Source of the DNA: an uncultured Spirochaetia bacterium
GTDB lineage: Bacteria; Spirochaetota; Spirochaetia; SZUA-6; Bin103
NCBI GenBank assembly: GCA_958296075.1
Contig: CATQHW010000001.1
Coordinates: 186,001 to 250,000, forward strand
Length of the DNA stretch: 64,000 nucleotides
Reading direction: 5' to 3'
Shown here: positions 53,401-62,632 of the stretch, piece after piece
Layout: each line of letters opens with the position of its first letter
How positions within the stretch are numbered: the stretch's first letter is position 1
Program-made: the position numbers and the translations under genes
The notes under the pieces: model-generated
Told to the model about the DNA's origin: nothing
The model's database searches: none
The model's input: only the letters and a program-made list of their open reading frames with translations

Positions 53401-55636
53401 GCAGCAGTCCGCAGTCCTCGAGGTTGGGCGCCGTCACGCGCCAACCACGCTCCAGATCGCGGTAGAGGAGATACTCGAGTACACGTTGCAGCGCGTCGCG
53501 GGTACTCTGTCGGGCAGGTCCGCGCACGTCGGGGTCCGACGCGTAATCGTTGAACGGCAGGTTCAGCGCATCGAAGACACACCGTGACAACTCGCCATGA
53601 CGGAGACCGGACGACGGCCCGCGTGCGCACGCCCGATGAAGAGCCGAGCGGAGCAGGGCGACCTGCACGAAGTCGTTAAAGTGCCCCGCCTGCAGCGATG
53701 CGTCCTGGCGGTTGTCAGTGAAGCTCAGGAGCTTGCGCGCGTCGGATTGCAGGTCTCCGCTGCTCCGCAGTTCGATGAGGGAACGTAACGCCAAAATCGT
53801 AGTGGCGGTGCTCCGGTTGTCCACTCCGAGCGTCGCCAACTTGAACCGCTCCGATCGTTGGGTCCGCGTGTAAGTGACGCCGCATTCCAGGCAGAACAGG
53901 AAACGGTCATGGATCAGCGCCGCCGCAACGCCCTCGCCTTCGGAAACAATGTGCCCGGCATGGTTTACGAAGACGTATTCCGGAACGTCCTTTCGGGCAT
54001 CGAGGCGGACCCGTTCTTCGCCCTTGGCAGTGGTCTCCTTGAGAGCATCCGGCAAGCGTTCAAGGAGCTCCGCGGCGCTGCGTGGCCACGGCGATTCCTC
54101 CGAAACATACAGGTATCCGTCGTGAATGCCGTGTTCGTCTTGACGAGTGCCGTCCTCACGCGGCAGAAGCATCCGGCCATATTCATTCTTGACTACCTGA
54201 ATGCGGTAATAGGCGGTCCCGCAGTGACGGCAGAATACCAGCGGATACAGCGGCTTTTCCGGCTCGCCGGGTTTTGCCACCTGCTTGGATATTTCCAGGT
54301 GGAGGCAGTGCTCGGACTCCAGCGATGCCCATACCGTGTCGCCACGAGTCAGGAACTGGTGCAGGCGGAAGGCGAAGATCGGGAAGCGGCTGGATCGATC
54401 CTCGCGCAGCCTGGATCCTGTGAGCAGCCACCGCCGAAGGGTGATGGCGCATTGCGCCGATTCGACGCCGGTGAGCTGCGCGAGTTCCTGGGCAGCGCTG
54501 GGGCGGCCGTCGATCTCTCCGCCTTCCAGTCTTCGCGGCGCCTGCCGCCGCAGATCGCCGGTTCCGGCCTCAAGCACTCCGAAGGTCGACTCGATCCAGG
54601 AAGTGAGCGGGTGGCGCCGGAATGCCTCGTAATTTCCGGGCGGTGACTGATTCGAGGCGATGGCGTCCCGTATATCGGACCGGGTCGACACATTCTCGGG
54701 CTCAATCTCTGGGGTAGCGCGCTCCAGAGTTTCACCAATGATCTGATCCGGCCCGAACGGGACGCCGAACAAGGACTGCGACACCTCCGCCACGGCACGG
54801 CGCTGATCGTCGGCAGCGCCGTCGTTGACCATGGTGGCGGACGTGCCTACACATATCACGTCATTGCCCAGGGCGTGGCGGCAGCGGCGGATCAGCATCG
54901 CCACATCAGCCCCCTGGCGGCCCCGATAGGTGTGCAACTCGTCGAACACGAGGAACCGCAGGCCCTGCGCGGCACTCACCAGCGCACGGTCCTCGCGCCT
55001 GGTGAGCATCAGCTCCAGCATCATGTAATTCGTCAGGAGCACGTCCGGAGGGGTGTTGCGGATGTTTTCTCGCGCTTCACGCCCTTCCTGTCCCGTATAC
55101 CGGGCGAAACGAACCGGCGCGTGACCTTCGGGATACGTCGCGTTGATGAACTTGCCGAGCTCCTCATGCTGGCTGTTGGCCAGGGCGTTCATCGGATAGG
55201 CGACGATCGCCTGGATACCGCGGCCGGAACCGGAGCGCAGTACGTGGTCCACGATGGGAACGATGTAGGCAAGGCTCTTCCCGGAACCGGTGCCGGTCGT
55301 CAGCACGTAGGACCGCCCTTCATGCGCCGTCAGGATCGCTTCGCGTTGGTGCCGGTGCAGGGTCAGTTGTGCGCCGAGGTGGTCCGCGGGGGAGTCGCGG
55401 ATGCGGAAGATGCGCGAGCATTCTTTCGTCAGGACTCGTCGCTCGACCAGATCGTCGATGGTACCGCCCGGCTGGAACGCCGGATTGAGTTGCAGCAGCG
55501 GCTCCGGCCAGAAGCCTTCCGCGTCGAGGTGACCGTCGACGAATTCCTTTATCCGCCGGTCCTTGATCTTGATGAAGCTGCGCGTATAGCTTTTGTAGTC
55601 GTCGACCAAGCGCTTTCTCAGGCCGAATACATCCAT
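50405..55636 (-). CDS. DUF1998 DEAD/DEAH-box helicase with C-terminal Vsr/DUF559-like nuclease domain
   Basis: LTTGTGSGKSLAYIVPIVDHV, LRFLVFDELHTYRGRQGADVAMLIRR, RSGRAGRSGQPAMVFTYC, CGKACYQCLLDYGNQPDHKDLDR; C-term RPDFFYRGANAAIYVDGPPHDRPDQIRSDDGTTQALIETGYIVIRFHHADDW. Confidence 0.9.
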   Translation of the reverse strand: MDVFGLRKRLVDDYKSYTRSFIKIKDRRIKEFVDGHLDAEGFWPEPLLQLNPAFQPGGTIDDLVERRVLTKECSRIFRIRDSPADHLGAQLTLHRHQREAILTAHEGRSYVLTTGTGSGKSLAYIVPIVDHVLRSGSGRGIQAIVAYPMNALANSQHEELGKFINATYPEGHAPVRFARYTGQEGREARENIRNTPPDVLLTNYMMLELMLTRREDRALVSAAQGLRFLVFDELHTYRGRQGADVAMLIRRCRHALGNDVICVGTSATMVNDGAADDQRRAVAEVSQSLFGVPFGPDQIIGETLERATPEIEPENVSTRSDIRDAIASNQSPPGNYEAFRRHPLTSWIESTFGVLEAGTGDLRRQAPRRLEGGEIDGRPSAAQELAQLTGVESAQCAITLRRWLLTGSRLREDRSSRFPIFAFRLHQFLTRGDTVWASLESEHCLHLEISKQVAKPGEPEKPLYPLVFCRHCGTAYYRIQVVKNEYGRMLLPREDGTRQDEHGIHDGYLYVSEESPWPRSAAELLERLPDALKETTAKGEERVRLDARKDVPEYVFVNHAGHIVSEGEGVAAALIHDRFLFCLECGVTYTRTQRSERFKLATLGVDNRSTATTILALRSLIELRSSGDLQSDARKLLSFTDNRQDASLQAGHFNDFVQVALLRSALHRACARGPSSGLRHGELSRCVFDALNLPFNDYASDPDVRGPARQSTRDALQRVLEYLLYRDLERGWRVTAPNLEDCGLLRFEYEGLSGNDGLLGETELWESGFSENEIPAVLRIAPAELRHAIVLELVDLLRRQLAIKVDVLDAQKQHDLVEKTKPRLLEGTAWYLEDEQELTKAVVAWPRSRRKGERFGLFVSSYSAYGAYLRRELAGVASNGRIGRSGTDQIIRYLFLALKRYGIVEQVRGGDDIIDAGYQLNADALRWLPGDGENRPTDRIRLLDEGSLTPEVNRYFVDCYRTFVDLRCKLEAREHTAQVTTEDRQDREKRFRDGALPLLFCSPTMELGVDIKQLNLVNLRNVPPTPANYAQRSGRAGRSGQPAMVFTYCAGRSPHDQYFFREPARMVAGSVTPPRIDLRNRDLIRSHIHAVWMEEAKPDLGKTLATVLDLVPDDGRLSLPVADSIKEQLRSRFRRDAARHRAEPVIAELRAQLVQTAWFHDGWVADVLGQVERGFDDACDRWRNLYRAAVRQRKLHHDIIGDHSRPEAERNHSRRLRAQAEAQIRLLTEAEGIYEGDFYSYRYFATEGFLPGYNFPRLPVSAFVPGRRGSRGRNEFISRPRFLAVSEFGPRALIYHEGARYRVYKANLDFGQDAVEDTRDLTTDTMKRCPGCGYAHLEAGATNLKEFCEGCDAALDTRIDGLVHMQNVSLRLAQRITCDEEERQRFGYRLFTAYRFAEVNGEHDCKDATVECGTGRILTLRYGDAAFLYRINLGWKNHDGSQPAGFKLDLERGYWARNQADTGDRDDAESLTNVQRVVPYVRDTKNVLVMRFDQPRSGAEMASLQAAFKQAIQLHFQIEPRELACEAMPEAGDRREILFYEASEGGAGVLRQLAEDSSVLPALARRALEICHYAPESLADQAADRCGKACYQCLLDYGNQPDHKDLDRALIRDLVAALAQGECRPAGGAGSRADRVRALRERCDSQLEQRWLDCADQLGVRLPSDVQYDIPGYFTRPDFFYRGANAAIYVDGPPHDRPDQIRSDDGTTQALIETGYIVIRFHHADDWAAIFRRHSDVFGAART

Positions 55637-55713
55637 CGCATGTCCTCGATACGCGCCTTCCGGGCCGATTGGCAGTTCAGGCAAAGAGGCCGGCGGCTTC
55701 AGCCGGCGCGTCT

Positions 55714-56175
55714 TCAGACCGGGCGGGCGCTTCCGGGGTCGGTCAGCTCCGGGAACTCGTAGGTGACCAGCCCGCCGTCGGAGACCTCCATGCGCACCCG
55801 CACGCCGTCGCAGAGCTGATCCAGGTACGCTTCGGTCTGCTCCAGCGACATGCCGGTCTCCATCACTACCTGAGAGACCGTGACCCGCCCTCCGTTGCGA
55901 TACGCCAGCCGGAACACGCGGCTGTCGAGCGAGCGCCGGCCGAACGGGTTCTGCATGCCGAACGGCGCGCGCCGCTCGGTCGCCACGCCCTCGTCCGCCG
56001 CGTAGCGATGGACGCCGTCGCCGCGCCCGCGCAGATGGCGCCGATCTTCTTCCGATTCGTCCTGGATGCGGCGAAAGATCGTCGTGCCGAGTCGCAGGAC
56101 GGCGAACGCCAGCAGGGCCGGCACCAACAGCGAGAGAAAACCGAACGGTCCCCAGCCGAAGAACAACATGGCCAT
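55714..56175 (-). CDS. putative membrane-anchored hypothetical protein
   Basis: Hydrophobic N-terminus MAMLFFGWGPFGFLSLLVPALLAFAVLRLGTTIF; soluble tail with possible winged-helix-like segment RVTVSQVVMETGMSLEQTEAYLDQLC. Confidence 0.6.
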   Translation of the reverse strand: MAMLFFGWGPFGFLSLLVPALLAFAVLRLGTTIFRRIQDESEEDRRHLRGRGDGVHRYAADEGVATERRAPFGMQNPFGRRSLDSRVFRLAYRNGGRVTVSQVVMETGMSLEQTEAYLDQLCDGVRVRMEVSDGGLVTYEFPELTDPGSARPV

Positions 56176-56262
56176 GATCAACGTACCACACCGGTCGCCC
56201 GCGATCAAACCGGCTCCGCGGCGTCGCGCGCGGACCCGCGAACGGTCGGCTACCATACCGGG

Positions 56263-57462
56263 GTGATCTACCTCGACTGGGCGGCCACTGCGCCGCCGCT
56301 GCCGGAAGCGCTGCGCGCCGCCGCCGGCTGGCACGCCAACCCGTCGTCCCCGCACCCGCGCGGCCGGCAGGCGGCGGCCGCGCTCGCTTCGGCGCGGCAG
56401 CGCCTGGCCGGCGCGCTTGGCGTGGAGGCGGCGGAGATCGTGCTGACCTCCGGGGCTACGGAGTCCAACAACCTGATGCTGCAGTCCGTGCTGACCCTGA
56501 TCCATCCCGAACGCGGGTTGCCGCGGCGCGACACGCTGGTGATCGGCGCGGTCGAGCACGACTCGATCGACGGCCCGGCGGCGCTCCTTGCGCGGGTCGG
56601 CTTCCGCGTCCGCCGCGCGCCGGTGGGCGGCGACGGCGCGGTCGACGTCGATCGCCTGCGCGCGCTGCTCGATGAGCGCACCTACCTGGTCTCGATACAG
56701 ACGGTCAACAATGAGACCGGCATCATCCAACCGATAGCCGCGGCGGCCGAGGCGGTCGCCGGCGCCGCGCGGCGCTTCGGCACCCGGATGCTGTTCCATA
56801 CCGACGCCGTGCAGGCGCTCGGCAAGGTCGCGCTGCCGCTCGGTCCGCACGTGCACGCCGCTTCGTTCAGCGCCCACAAGGTCGGCGGTCCGCGCGGGGT
56901 CGGGGCGCTCTGGGTCCGATCCCGCGCGCCGGTGCGATTCATGCAGGCGGGCGGCGCGCAGGAGGGCGGGCGGCGCGCCGGCACGGAGAACGTGTCGGGC
57001 GCCGCCGGGTTCGCCGCCGCCGCCGGCGCGGCCATGCCGCCGGACGAGCGGGCGGCCGCCGCGGCGACGGTCATGGCGCGCCTGATCGACCGGGTCCGGG
57101 CAACGCCGGGCGTGGTGACGATCCCGGCCGACCGCGAGCCGCACGACCCGCGATTCTCTCCGTTCATCCTCAAGCTGGCGGTGCCCGCGCTGCCGTCCGA
57201 GGTCACCGTGCGCCTGCTCGGCGACCGCGGCTTCTGCGTGTCGCCGGGCTCGGCCTGCGCCACCGGCTCGCGCAAGCGACTGCGGGTGCTGGAGGCGATG
57301 CGGGTCCCCGCCGAGCAGGCCGCCGGGACGCTGCGCGTGTCGATCGGGCCGACGACGACGGCCGCAGACCTCGATGCATTCGCGTCGGCGCTGCGGGATG
57401 CCATACGGGACGCCGCCGGTCGGCTCACCGCCCGGCCGGCGCCGGAGCTGGCGCGGACATGA
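56263..57462 (+). CDS. cysteine desulfurase
   Basis: VIYLDWAATAPP; TSGATESNNLML; SFSAHKVGGPRGVGALWV (PLP lysine); SPGSACATGS (active-site Cys). Confidence 0.93.
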   Translation: MIYLDWAATAPPLPEALRAAAGWHANPSSPHPRGRQAAAALASARQRLAGALGVEAAEIVLTSGATESNNLMLQSVLTLIHPERGLPRRDTLVIGAVEHDSIDGPAALLARVGFRVRRAPVGGDGAVDVDRLRALLDERTYLVSIQTVNNETGIIQPIAAAAEAVAGAARRFGTRMLFHTDAVQALGKVALPLGPHVHAASFSAHKVGGPRGVGALWVRSRAPVRFMQAGGAQEGGRRAGTENVSGAAGFAAAAGAAMPPDERAAAAATVMARLIDRVRATPGVVTIPADREPHDPRFSPFILKLAVPALPSEVTVRLLGDRGFCVSPGSACATGSRKRLRVLEAMRVPAEQAAGTLRVSIGPTTTAADLDAFASALRDAIRDAAGRLTARPAPELART

Positions 57463-58682
57463 GCGGGAGCAACCGGGTATTTCTGGTCAAGTACGGCGAG
57501 ATCTCGCTCAAGGGCGCCAACCGCCGGCAGTTCGAGGAGCGGCTGATCGGCCAGATCCACCGCCAACTCGCGGGCATCCCGCACCGCGTGCGGCGCGCCT
57601 GGGGGCGGCTGTTCGTGGAGGACTACGCCGATTCGGCGGCCGTGGCACGCGCCCTCGGCGACACGTTCGGGATCGTGGCGTACGCGGAGGCGGCCGTCGT
57701 CCCGCGCGACGCCGGCCTGCTGGATGCGGCCGCGGTGGCGCTGGCCGGCCGGCTGGCCGCCTCCGCGCCGTCCTCGACCTTCAAGATCGAAGCGCGCCGC
57801 AGCGACAAGAGCTACCCGCAGACTTCGTATCAGATCGCCTGCCGCCTGGGCGACCTGATCCGCGCCGCTCTGCCTGCGCTCAGCGTCGACCTGCGCAACC
57901 CCGGCTTCGTCCTGTCGGTGGAGGTGCGCGACCGCATCTACCTGTACGGCCCGCCGTCGCCGGGACGCGGCGGACTGCCGGTCGGCGCTTCCGCACGCGG
58001 TCTGCTGCTGCTCTCCGGCGGGATCGACTCCCCGGTCGCGGGCTACCTGATGGGCAAGCGCGGCATGCCGCTCGACCACCTCTACTTCCATTCCTGGCCG
58101 TATACGTCGGACGAGGCGCTGGCCAAGGTGGAACGCTTGGCCGAGATCCTCGCGCGCTACGTGCCGGACGCGCGTCTCTGCGCGCTTTCCTTCACGGCGA
58201 TCCACGAACGCATCCGGCAGCGCGCCCGCGACCGGTTCGCCACCCTGCTCCTGCGCGCGTGCATGATGCGGGCGGCAGCCCTGGTCGCGCGGCGCACCGG
58301 GGCCGTGGCGCTGATCACCGGCGAGAGTCTGGGGCAGGTGGCGAGCCAGACCGGCGAAGCGATCGCGTTCACCGACTCCACGAGCGAGTTGCCCGTGCTG
58401 CGGCCGCTGATCGGCATGGACAAGGAGGAGATCGTACGCACGGCGCGCGCCATCGGCACCTTCGAGACCTCGATCCTGCCCTATCCCGACTGCTGCACGC
58501 TGTTCGCGGCGAAACACCCGGTGCTGCGGCCGGACCAGGCGCAGATGCACGCCGCCCTCCGGGAACTGGACGCTGGCGAACTGATCGCCGCCGCGGCCGG
58601 CGGCAGCGCGCCGGGAGCCGAGCGGCTCAGTCCCGTGCCGGCGACCCCTTCGCGGACGACCCCGGTGCCGGCGACGACGTAG
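57459..58682 (+). CDS. thiI: tRNA 4-thiouridine sulfurtransferase (ThiI)
   Basis: VKYGEISLKGANRRQFEERL; LLLSGGIDSPVAGYLMGKRGMPLDHLYFHSWPYTSDEAL; GESLGQVASQTGEAI. Confidence 0.93.
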   Translation: MSGSNRVFLVKYGEISLKGANRRQFEERLIGQIHRQLAGIPHRVRRAWGRLFVEDYADSAAVARALGDTFGIVAYAEAAVVPRDAGLLDAAAVALAGRLAASAPSSTFKIEARRSDKSYPQTSYQIACRLGDLIRAALPALSVDLRNPGFVLSVEVRDRIYLYGPPSPGRGGLPVGASARGLLLLSGGIDSPVAGYLMGKRGMPLDHLYFHSWPYTSDEALAKVERLAEILARYVPDARLCALSFTAIHERIRQRARDRFATLLLRACMMRAAALVARRTGAVALITGESLGQVASQTGEAIAFTDSTSELPVLRPLIGMDKEEIVRTARAIGTFETSILPYPDCCTLFAAKHPVLRPDQAQMHAALRELDAGELIAAAAGGSAPGAERLSPVPATPSRTTPVPATT

Positions 58683-58992
58683 CGGCGGCCGGCTCCTTCT
58701 TCTTCTTTGCCGCCGCGCCGCTCTCCGCGCCGGTCTTGGCGCCATCCTTGCCGTTGTCGCCCGATCCGTCCTTGCCGGGGCCGTCGCCGTCGCCGTCGGA
58801 CGATCCCTTGCCCGCGTTGCGCGAGTCGGTCGAATAGAAGCCCGATCCCTTGAAGATGATCCCGGTCCCGCTCGATATCAGCCGCCGTACCGCGCTGCCG
58901 CAGCGGGGACAATCGGCGAGCGGATCCTCCGTGATCCGCTGGAACTGTTCGAACGGCCCGCAGGCGCCGCATTCGTACTCGTAGGTAGGCAT
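58627..58992 (-). CDS. FmdB-type zinc ribbon protein with low-complexity tail
   Basis: MPTYEYECGACGPFEQFQRITEDPLADCPRCGSAVRRLISSGTGIIFKGSGFYSTDSR. Confidence 0.88.
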   Translation of the reverse strand: MPTYEYECGACGPFEQFQRITEDPLADCPRCGSAVRRLISSGTGIIFKGSGFYSTDSRNAGKGSSDGDGDGPGKDGSGDNGKDGAKTGAESGAAAKKKKEPAAATSSPAPGSSAKGSPARD

Positions 58993-59097
58993 AGTTGCTG
59001 TTCGGCGCGCAATGTATCGCCGCGCGGCGAGCATCGGCAACCGGCCGGAAGCGGGCCAGGGAAGGCCGGCCCTGAGAGGAGGCTCTGTCGAGCCCGG

Positions 59098-59865
59098 TCA
59101 GTCGATGCGCACCGGCACGCCGCGCGCGGCCAGATGCTCCTTGATGTCGCCGACCGTGCAGGTGCCGAAGTGGACGATGGAGGCGACCAGAGCGGCGTCG
59201 GCGTGACCGTCGATCAGCACGTCCGCCACGTGTTCCACCCGCCCCGCCCCGCCCGAGGCCACGACCGGCACCGGCAGCCGGTCGGCGAGCATTCGCGTCA
59301 CGGTCAACTCGTAGCCGGCCTGCGTGCCGTCGGTGTCGATCGCGTTGAGCACCACCTCTCCCGCGCCCAGCTCGACGGCGCGCCTCCCCCACTCCAGCGC
59401 GTCCAACTCGGTCGCGGTGCGCAGCCCGTCGACGTAGACCCGGTAGCCGCTCGGCATGGCCGGGTCGCGCTTGGCGTCCATGCCCAGGACGATGCATTGG
59501 CGGCCGAACGCCGCCGCGCCCTCGGCTATGAGCTGCGGGTTGCGGACCGCCTGCGAGTTCAGGCTCACCTTCTCCGCCCCAGCCAGGAGCACCGCCTGCA
59601 TCTGCCGCAACGAACCGATGCCGCCGCCCACCGCGAACGGGATGAATACCTGCGCGGCGACGGCGCGCACGATCTCCAACATGACGCCGCGCCGCTCCGC
59701 CGACGCCGTGATGTCGTAGAAGACCAGCTCGTCGACGCCCTGTTCGTAGTACGTACGCGCCATGGCGACCGGATCGCCCACGTCCCGGTTGTCCAGGAAT
59801 CGCACGCCCTTGGTGGTGCGCCCGTCACGCACGTCCAGGCATACGATCACGCGCCGCTCAAGCAC
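59098..59865 (-). CDS. hisF: imidazole glycerol phosphate synthase subunit HisF
   Basis: RVIVCLDVRDGRTTKGVRF; DELVFYDITAS; PFAVGGGIGS; VVASGGAG. Confidence 0.93.
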   Translation of the reverse strand: MLERRVIVCLDVRDGRTTKGVRFLDNRDVGDPVAMARTYYEQGVDELVFYDITASAERRGVMLEIVRAVAAQVFIPFAVGGGIGSLRQMQAVLLAGAEKVSLNSQAVRNPQLIAEGAAAFGRQCIVLGMDAKRDPAMPSGYRVYVDGLRTATELDALEWGRRAVELGAGEVVLNAIDTDGTQAGYELTVTRMLADRLPVPVVASGGAGRVEHVADVLIDGHADAALVASIVHFGTCTVGDIKEHLAARGVPVRID

Positions 59866-60481
59866 CGTCCCACGCCAGGAAGTTGGCCAGCAGTCGCAGG
59901 CCGTGCCGCCCCGACTTCTCGGCATGGAACTGCACGGCCGCCAAGTTGCCCGCGGCGTACACCGACGCGAAGCGGACCCCGTACTCGGTCGTGCCCAGGA
60001 CCAGCGAGCGGTCGGCCGGCTCCGGGTAGAAGGAGTGGACGAAGTAGAACGAGCTGTCGTCGGGTATGCCGTCGAACAACGCGTGGCCGCGGTCCTGGCG
60101 GACCTGATTCCACCCCATGTGCGGCACCTTCATCCCGTCCCCCGGGCGCGGCCGCGGAAACCCGACCACTCGTCCGGGCACGAGCCCCAGGCAGGTCGTA
60201 TCACGTTCCGCCGAGTGGCGCAGCAGCACCTGCGCGCCGATGCAGATGCCGAGCACCGGCCGCCCTTCGGCGCTCACCTGCCGCAGGGCGTCGTCCATGC
60301 CGCGGCGCGCCAAGTCGTCCATGGCCGCGCGCGCCTCGCCCACGCCAGGAAAGATCACCCGGTCGGACGCCAGCAGCGCCGCCGGTTCGGAAGCCACGGT
60401 GTAGTCGGCGCCCAGAAAGCGCAGCGCGTTCTGTACGCTGGTGCGGTTGCCGGCGGCGTAGTCGACGATGGCGACGCTCAC
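59858..60481 (-). CDS. hisH: imidazole glycerol phosphate synthase subunit HisH
   Basis: VAIVDYAAGN; PGVGEARAAMDDL; VLGICIGAQVLL (nucleophile Cys); VQFHAEKSG. Confidence 0.93.
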   Translation of the reverse strand: MSVAIVDYAAGNRTSVQNALRFLGADYTVASEPAALLASDRVIFPGVGEARAAMDDLARRGMDDALRQVSAEGRPVLGICIGAQVLLRHSAERDTTCLGLVPGRVVGFPRPRPGDGMKVPHMGWNQVRQDRGHALFDGIPDDSSFYFVHSFYPEPADRSLVLGTTEYGVRFASVYAAGNLAAVQFHAEKSGRHGLRLLANFLAWDGA

Positions 60482-61422
60482 GGACCGGCCTCCGCCCCGT
60501 CCTCCCCCCCATCACGGCCCTCCCGAACGCTGCCTTGCGGATCGAGCCCGTCGGGATCGAGCATGGCGCCTGCCACGTCGATTACGCGATCGAACGGCAT
60601 CAGGCCGTCAAACGTGACCCAGACGCCGTCGGCCTGCAACCGAACGCCGGCCAACGCCGGACTGCGGCCGGCCGCCGCCGCCAGCACCCGCGCCACGCCC
60701 GCCAGGGGGGTGCGGAGCCCGCCGGAGAGCCGGAGCCCGTCGGGCGCCGCGACGCCGGCCACCCACGTGAACTCGGGCTGGGACCGCCCGACCACCGTGC
60801 TCAACGGGGAATCGGCGGCCAGCTCGCCGATCGCGCCGGCCAGGTCGGGTATGACCAGCAGCAGGTCGAGCGGATGCTGCGCTATCGTGACGTCGGCCGG
60901 AAGCATGAACTCCGCAGCGTCGAACGCGCGCTGTACGCGGTCGAGCGGCAGGTTGGTCATCACCAGCGAGTCACGGCCCGTGAGCAGCACGGCACGGTCC
61001 CGGGAACGATAGTGCGGATACGGCTGATCCACATAGAACCAATCGGGATGGAGCAGAAGCAGCGCGCCCATGCCGGGGTCGACATCCACGCCCCGCATCC
61101 AGAACAGGTAGCCCGGCTCGGCGCCGCCGTAGACGCCGGCGACCACCACCACCAGCCGTTCCAGCAGCCACTCCGGCAGCGGCAGATCCGCCGCCTCCGC
61201 GACGGCCGTCAGAGGCGCACGCAGCGCCGCCACGTGCACGGCTGCCGCCACGTCCACGTCGGCCGGCATCGCGCTGAGGCTGGCGCGCTCCAGGGAGGGC
61301 GGCGTGGTGGCGCAGGCGGCGATCATGAGCACGGCGCCGGCAGCCGGCAGCCACAGCGACCCGAACGCTGACCGCCGGCGACCGGCGATGCGTCGCTCGA
61401 CCAAGCGCTGGTACAATGGCAT
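60478..61422 (-). CDS. hypothetical lipoprotein
   Basis: N-terminal hydrophobic stretch ending LMIAAC (lipobox-like); starts just upstream of and divergent to metX. Confidence 0.65.
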   Translation of the reverse strand: MPLYQRLVERRIAGRRRSAFGSLWLPAAGAVLMIAACATTPPSLERASLSAMPADVDVAAAVHVAALRAPLTAVAEAADLPLPEWLLERLVVVVAGVYGGAEPGYLFWMRGVDVDPGMGALLLLHPDWFYVDQPYPHYRSRDRAVLLTGRDSLVMTNLPLDRVQRAFDAAEFMLPADVTIAQHPLDLLLVIPDLAGAIGELAADSPLSTVVGRSQPEFTWVAGVAAPDGLRLSGGLRTPLAGVARVLAAAAGRSPALAGVRLQADGVWVTFDGLMPFDRVIDVAGAMLDPDGLDPQGSVREGRDGGEDGAEAGP

Positions 61423-61456
61423 CGCTCCGGGCGGGGCAGCGTACACCGACAACGGC

Positions 61457-62629
61457 ATGGAGGAGAACACGACGAACGCAAAGGCGACCGCGGTCGACTC
61501 GGTGGGTCTGGTCACCCCGCACGATCACACGTTCGCCGATCCGCCCGACGCCCTGACGCTCGACAGCGGCAAGCTCCTGGGTCCGATCACGGTCCGCTAC
61601 GAGACCTACGGCACCCTGGACGCCAAGCGCTCCAACGCGATCCTGATCTTCCACGCGCTGTCGGGCAGCCACCACGCGGCCGGCTACCACTCCCTCGACG
61701 ACAAGCGGCCCGGCTGGTGGGACGACATGATCGGGCCGGGCAAGGGCTTCGACACCGACCGGTTCTACGTCATCTGCACCAACTTCATCGGCGGCTGCAA
61801 CGGCTCCACCGGGCCGTCGTCGCCGCGCGCGGACGGTACGCGCTACGGCCTCGACTTCCCGCTGATCACGATCGGCGACATGGTGGAGGCGCAGCGCCGC
61901 GTGATCGACCACCTGGGCATCGAGACGCTGTACTGCGCCGCCGGCGGCTCCATGGGCGGCATGCAGGCGCTGGAGTGGGCGATCCGCTATCCCGACCGGG
62001 TGCGGTCCGCCGTCGTGCTGGCGTCGACCGCCACGGTCACCGCGCAGGGCATCGCCTTCCACGCCGTCGGCCGTAACGCCATCATGTCCGATCCGGCTTG
62101 GAACCGCGGCGACTATTACGGCGGCGGTCCGCCCGCTCACGGCCTTGCGATCGCGCGCATGATCGGCCACATCACCTACCTGTCGGAGATGTCGCTGGGC
62201 CGGCGGTTCGGACGCACGCTGCAGGACCGCGCCGCGTTCACCTACGAGATGTCGGGCGAGTTCCAGGTCGAGTCGTATCTGCAGCACCTGGGCAGCCGCT
62301 TCGTGGAGAGCTTCGATGCCAACTCATACCTGTACATCACCAAGGCGATGGATTACTACGACCTGTCGGAGTCGTACGGCTCGCTGCAGGACGCGCTGGC
62401 CCGGACCCGCGCCAAGTACCTGATCGCCTCGTTCACGTCCGACTGGCTCTATCCGTCGAGCCAGTCCAAGGAGATCGTCAGCGCGCTGATGCAGGTGGGC
62501 CGCGACGTCTCCTACGTGGAGTTGGAGAGCGTCTACGGCCACGACGCCTTCCTGCTGGAGAGCGATCGGTTGACCGGGATCGTCCGCTCGTTTCTGAACA
62601 ACGTAGACTCCGGCCGGACCGGCCGCTGA
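61457..62629 (+). CDS. metX: homoserine O-acetyltransferase
   Basis: GPITVRYETYGTLDAKRSNAILIFHALSGSHHAAG; GGSMGGMQALEWAIRYPDRV. Confidence 0.93.
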   Translation: MEENTTNAKATAVDSVGLVTPHDHTFADPPDALTLDSGKLLGPITVRYETYGTLDAKRSNAILIFHALSGSHHAAGYHSLDDKRPGWWDDMIGPGKGFDTDRFYVICTNFIGGCNGSTGPSSPRADGTRYGLDFPLITIGDMVEAQRRVIDHLGIETLYCAAGGSMGGMQALEWAIRYPDRVRSAVVLASTATVTAQGIAFHAVGRNAIMSDPAWNRGDYYGGGPPAHGLAIARMIGHITYLSEMSLGRRFGRTLQDRAAFTYEMSGEFQVESYLQHLGSRFVESFDANSYLYITKAMDYYDLSESYGSLQDALARTRAKYLIASFTSDWLYPSSQSKEIVSALMQVGRDVSYVELESVYGHDAFLLESDRLTGIVRSFLNNVDSGRTGR

Positions 62630-62632
62630 CCG

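Noticed and set aside
59098-60481. hisF/hisH away from other his genes as unusual
   Set aside because: Dispersed his genes are common in bacteria and both proteins look canonical.
60504-60510. C7 homopolymer near the 3' end of the lipoprotein gene as a phase-variation tract
   Set aside because: Short and at the extreme C-terminus, so slippage would change little; expected in high-GC sequence.
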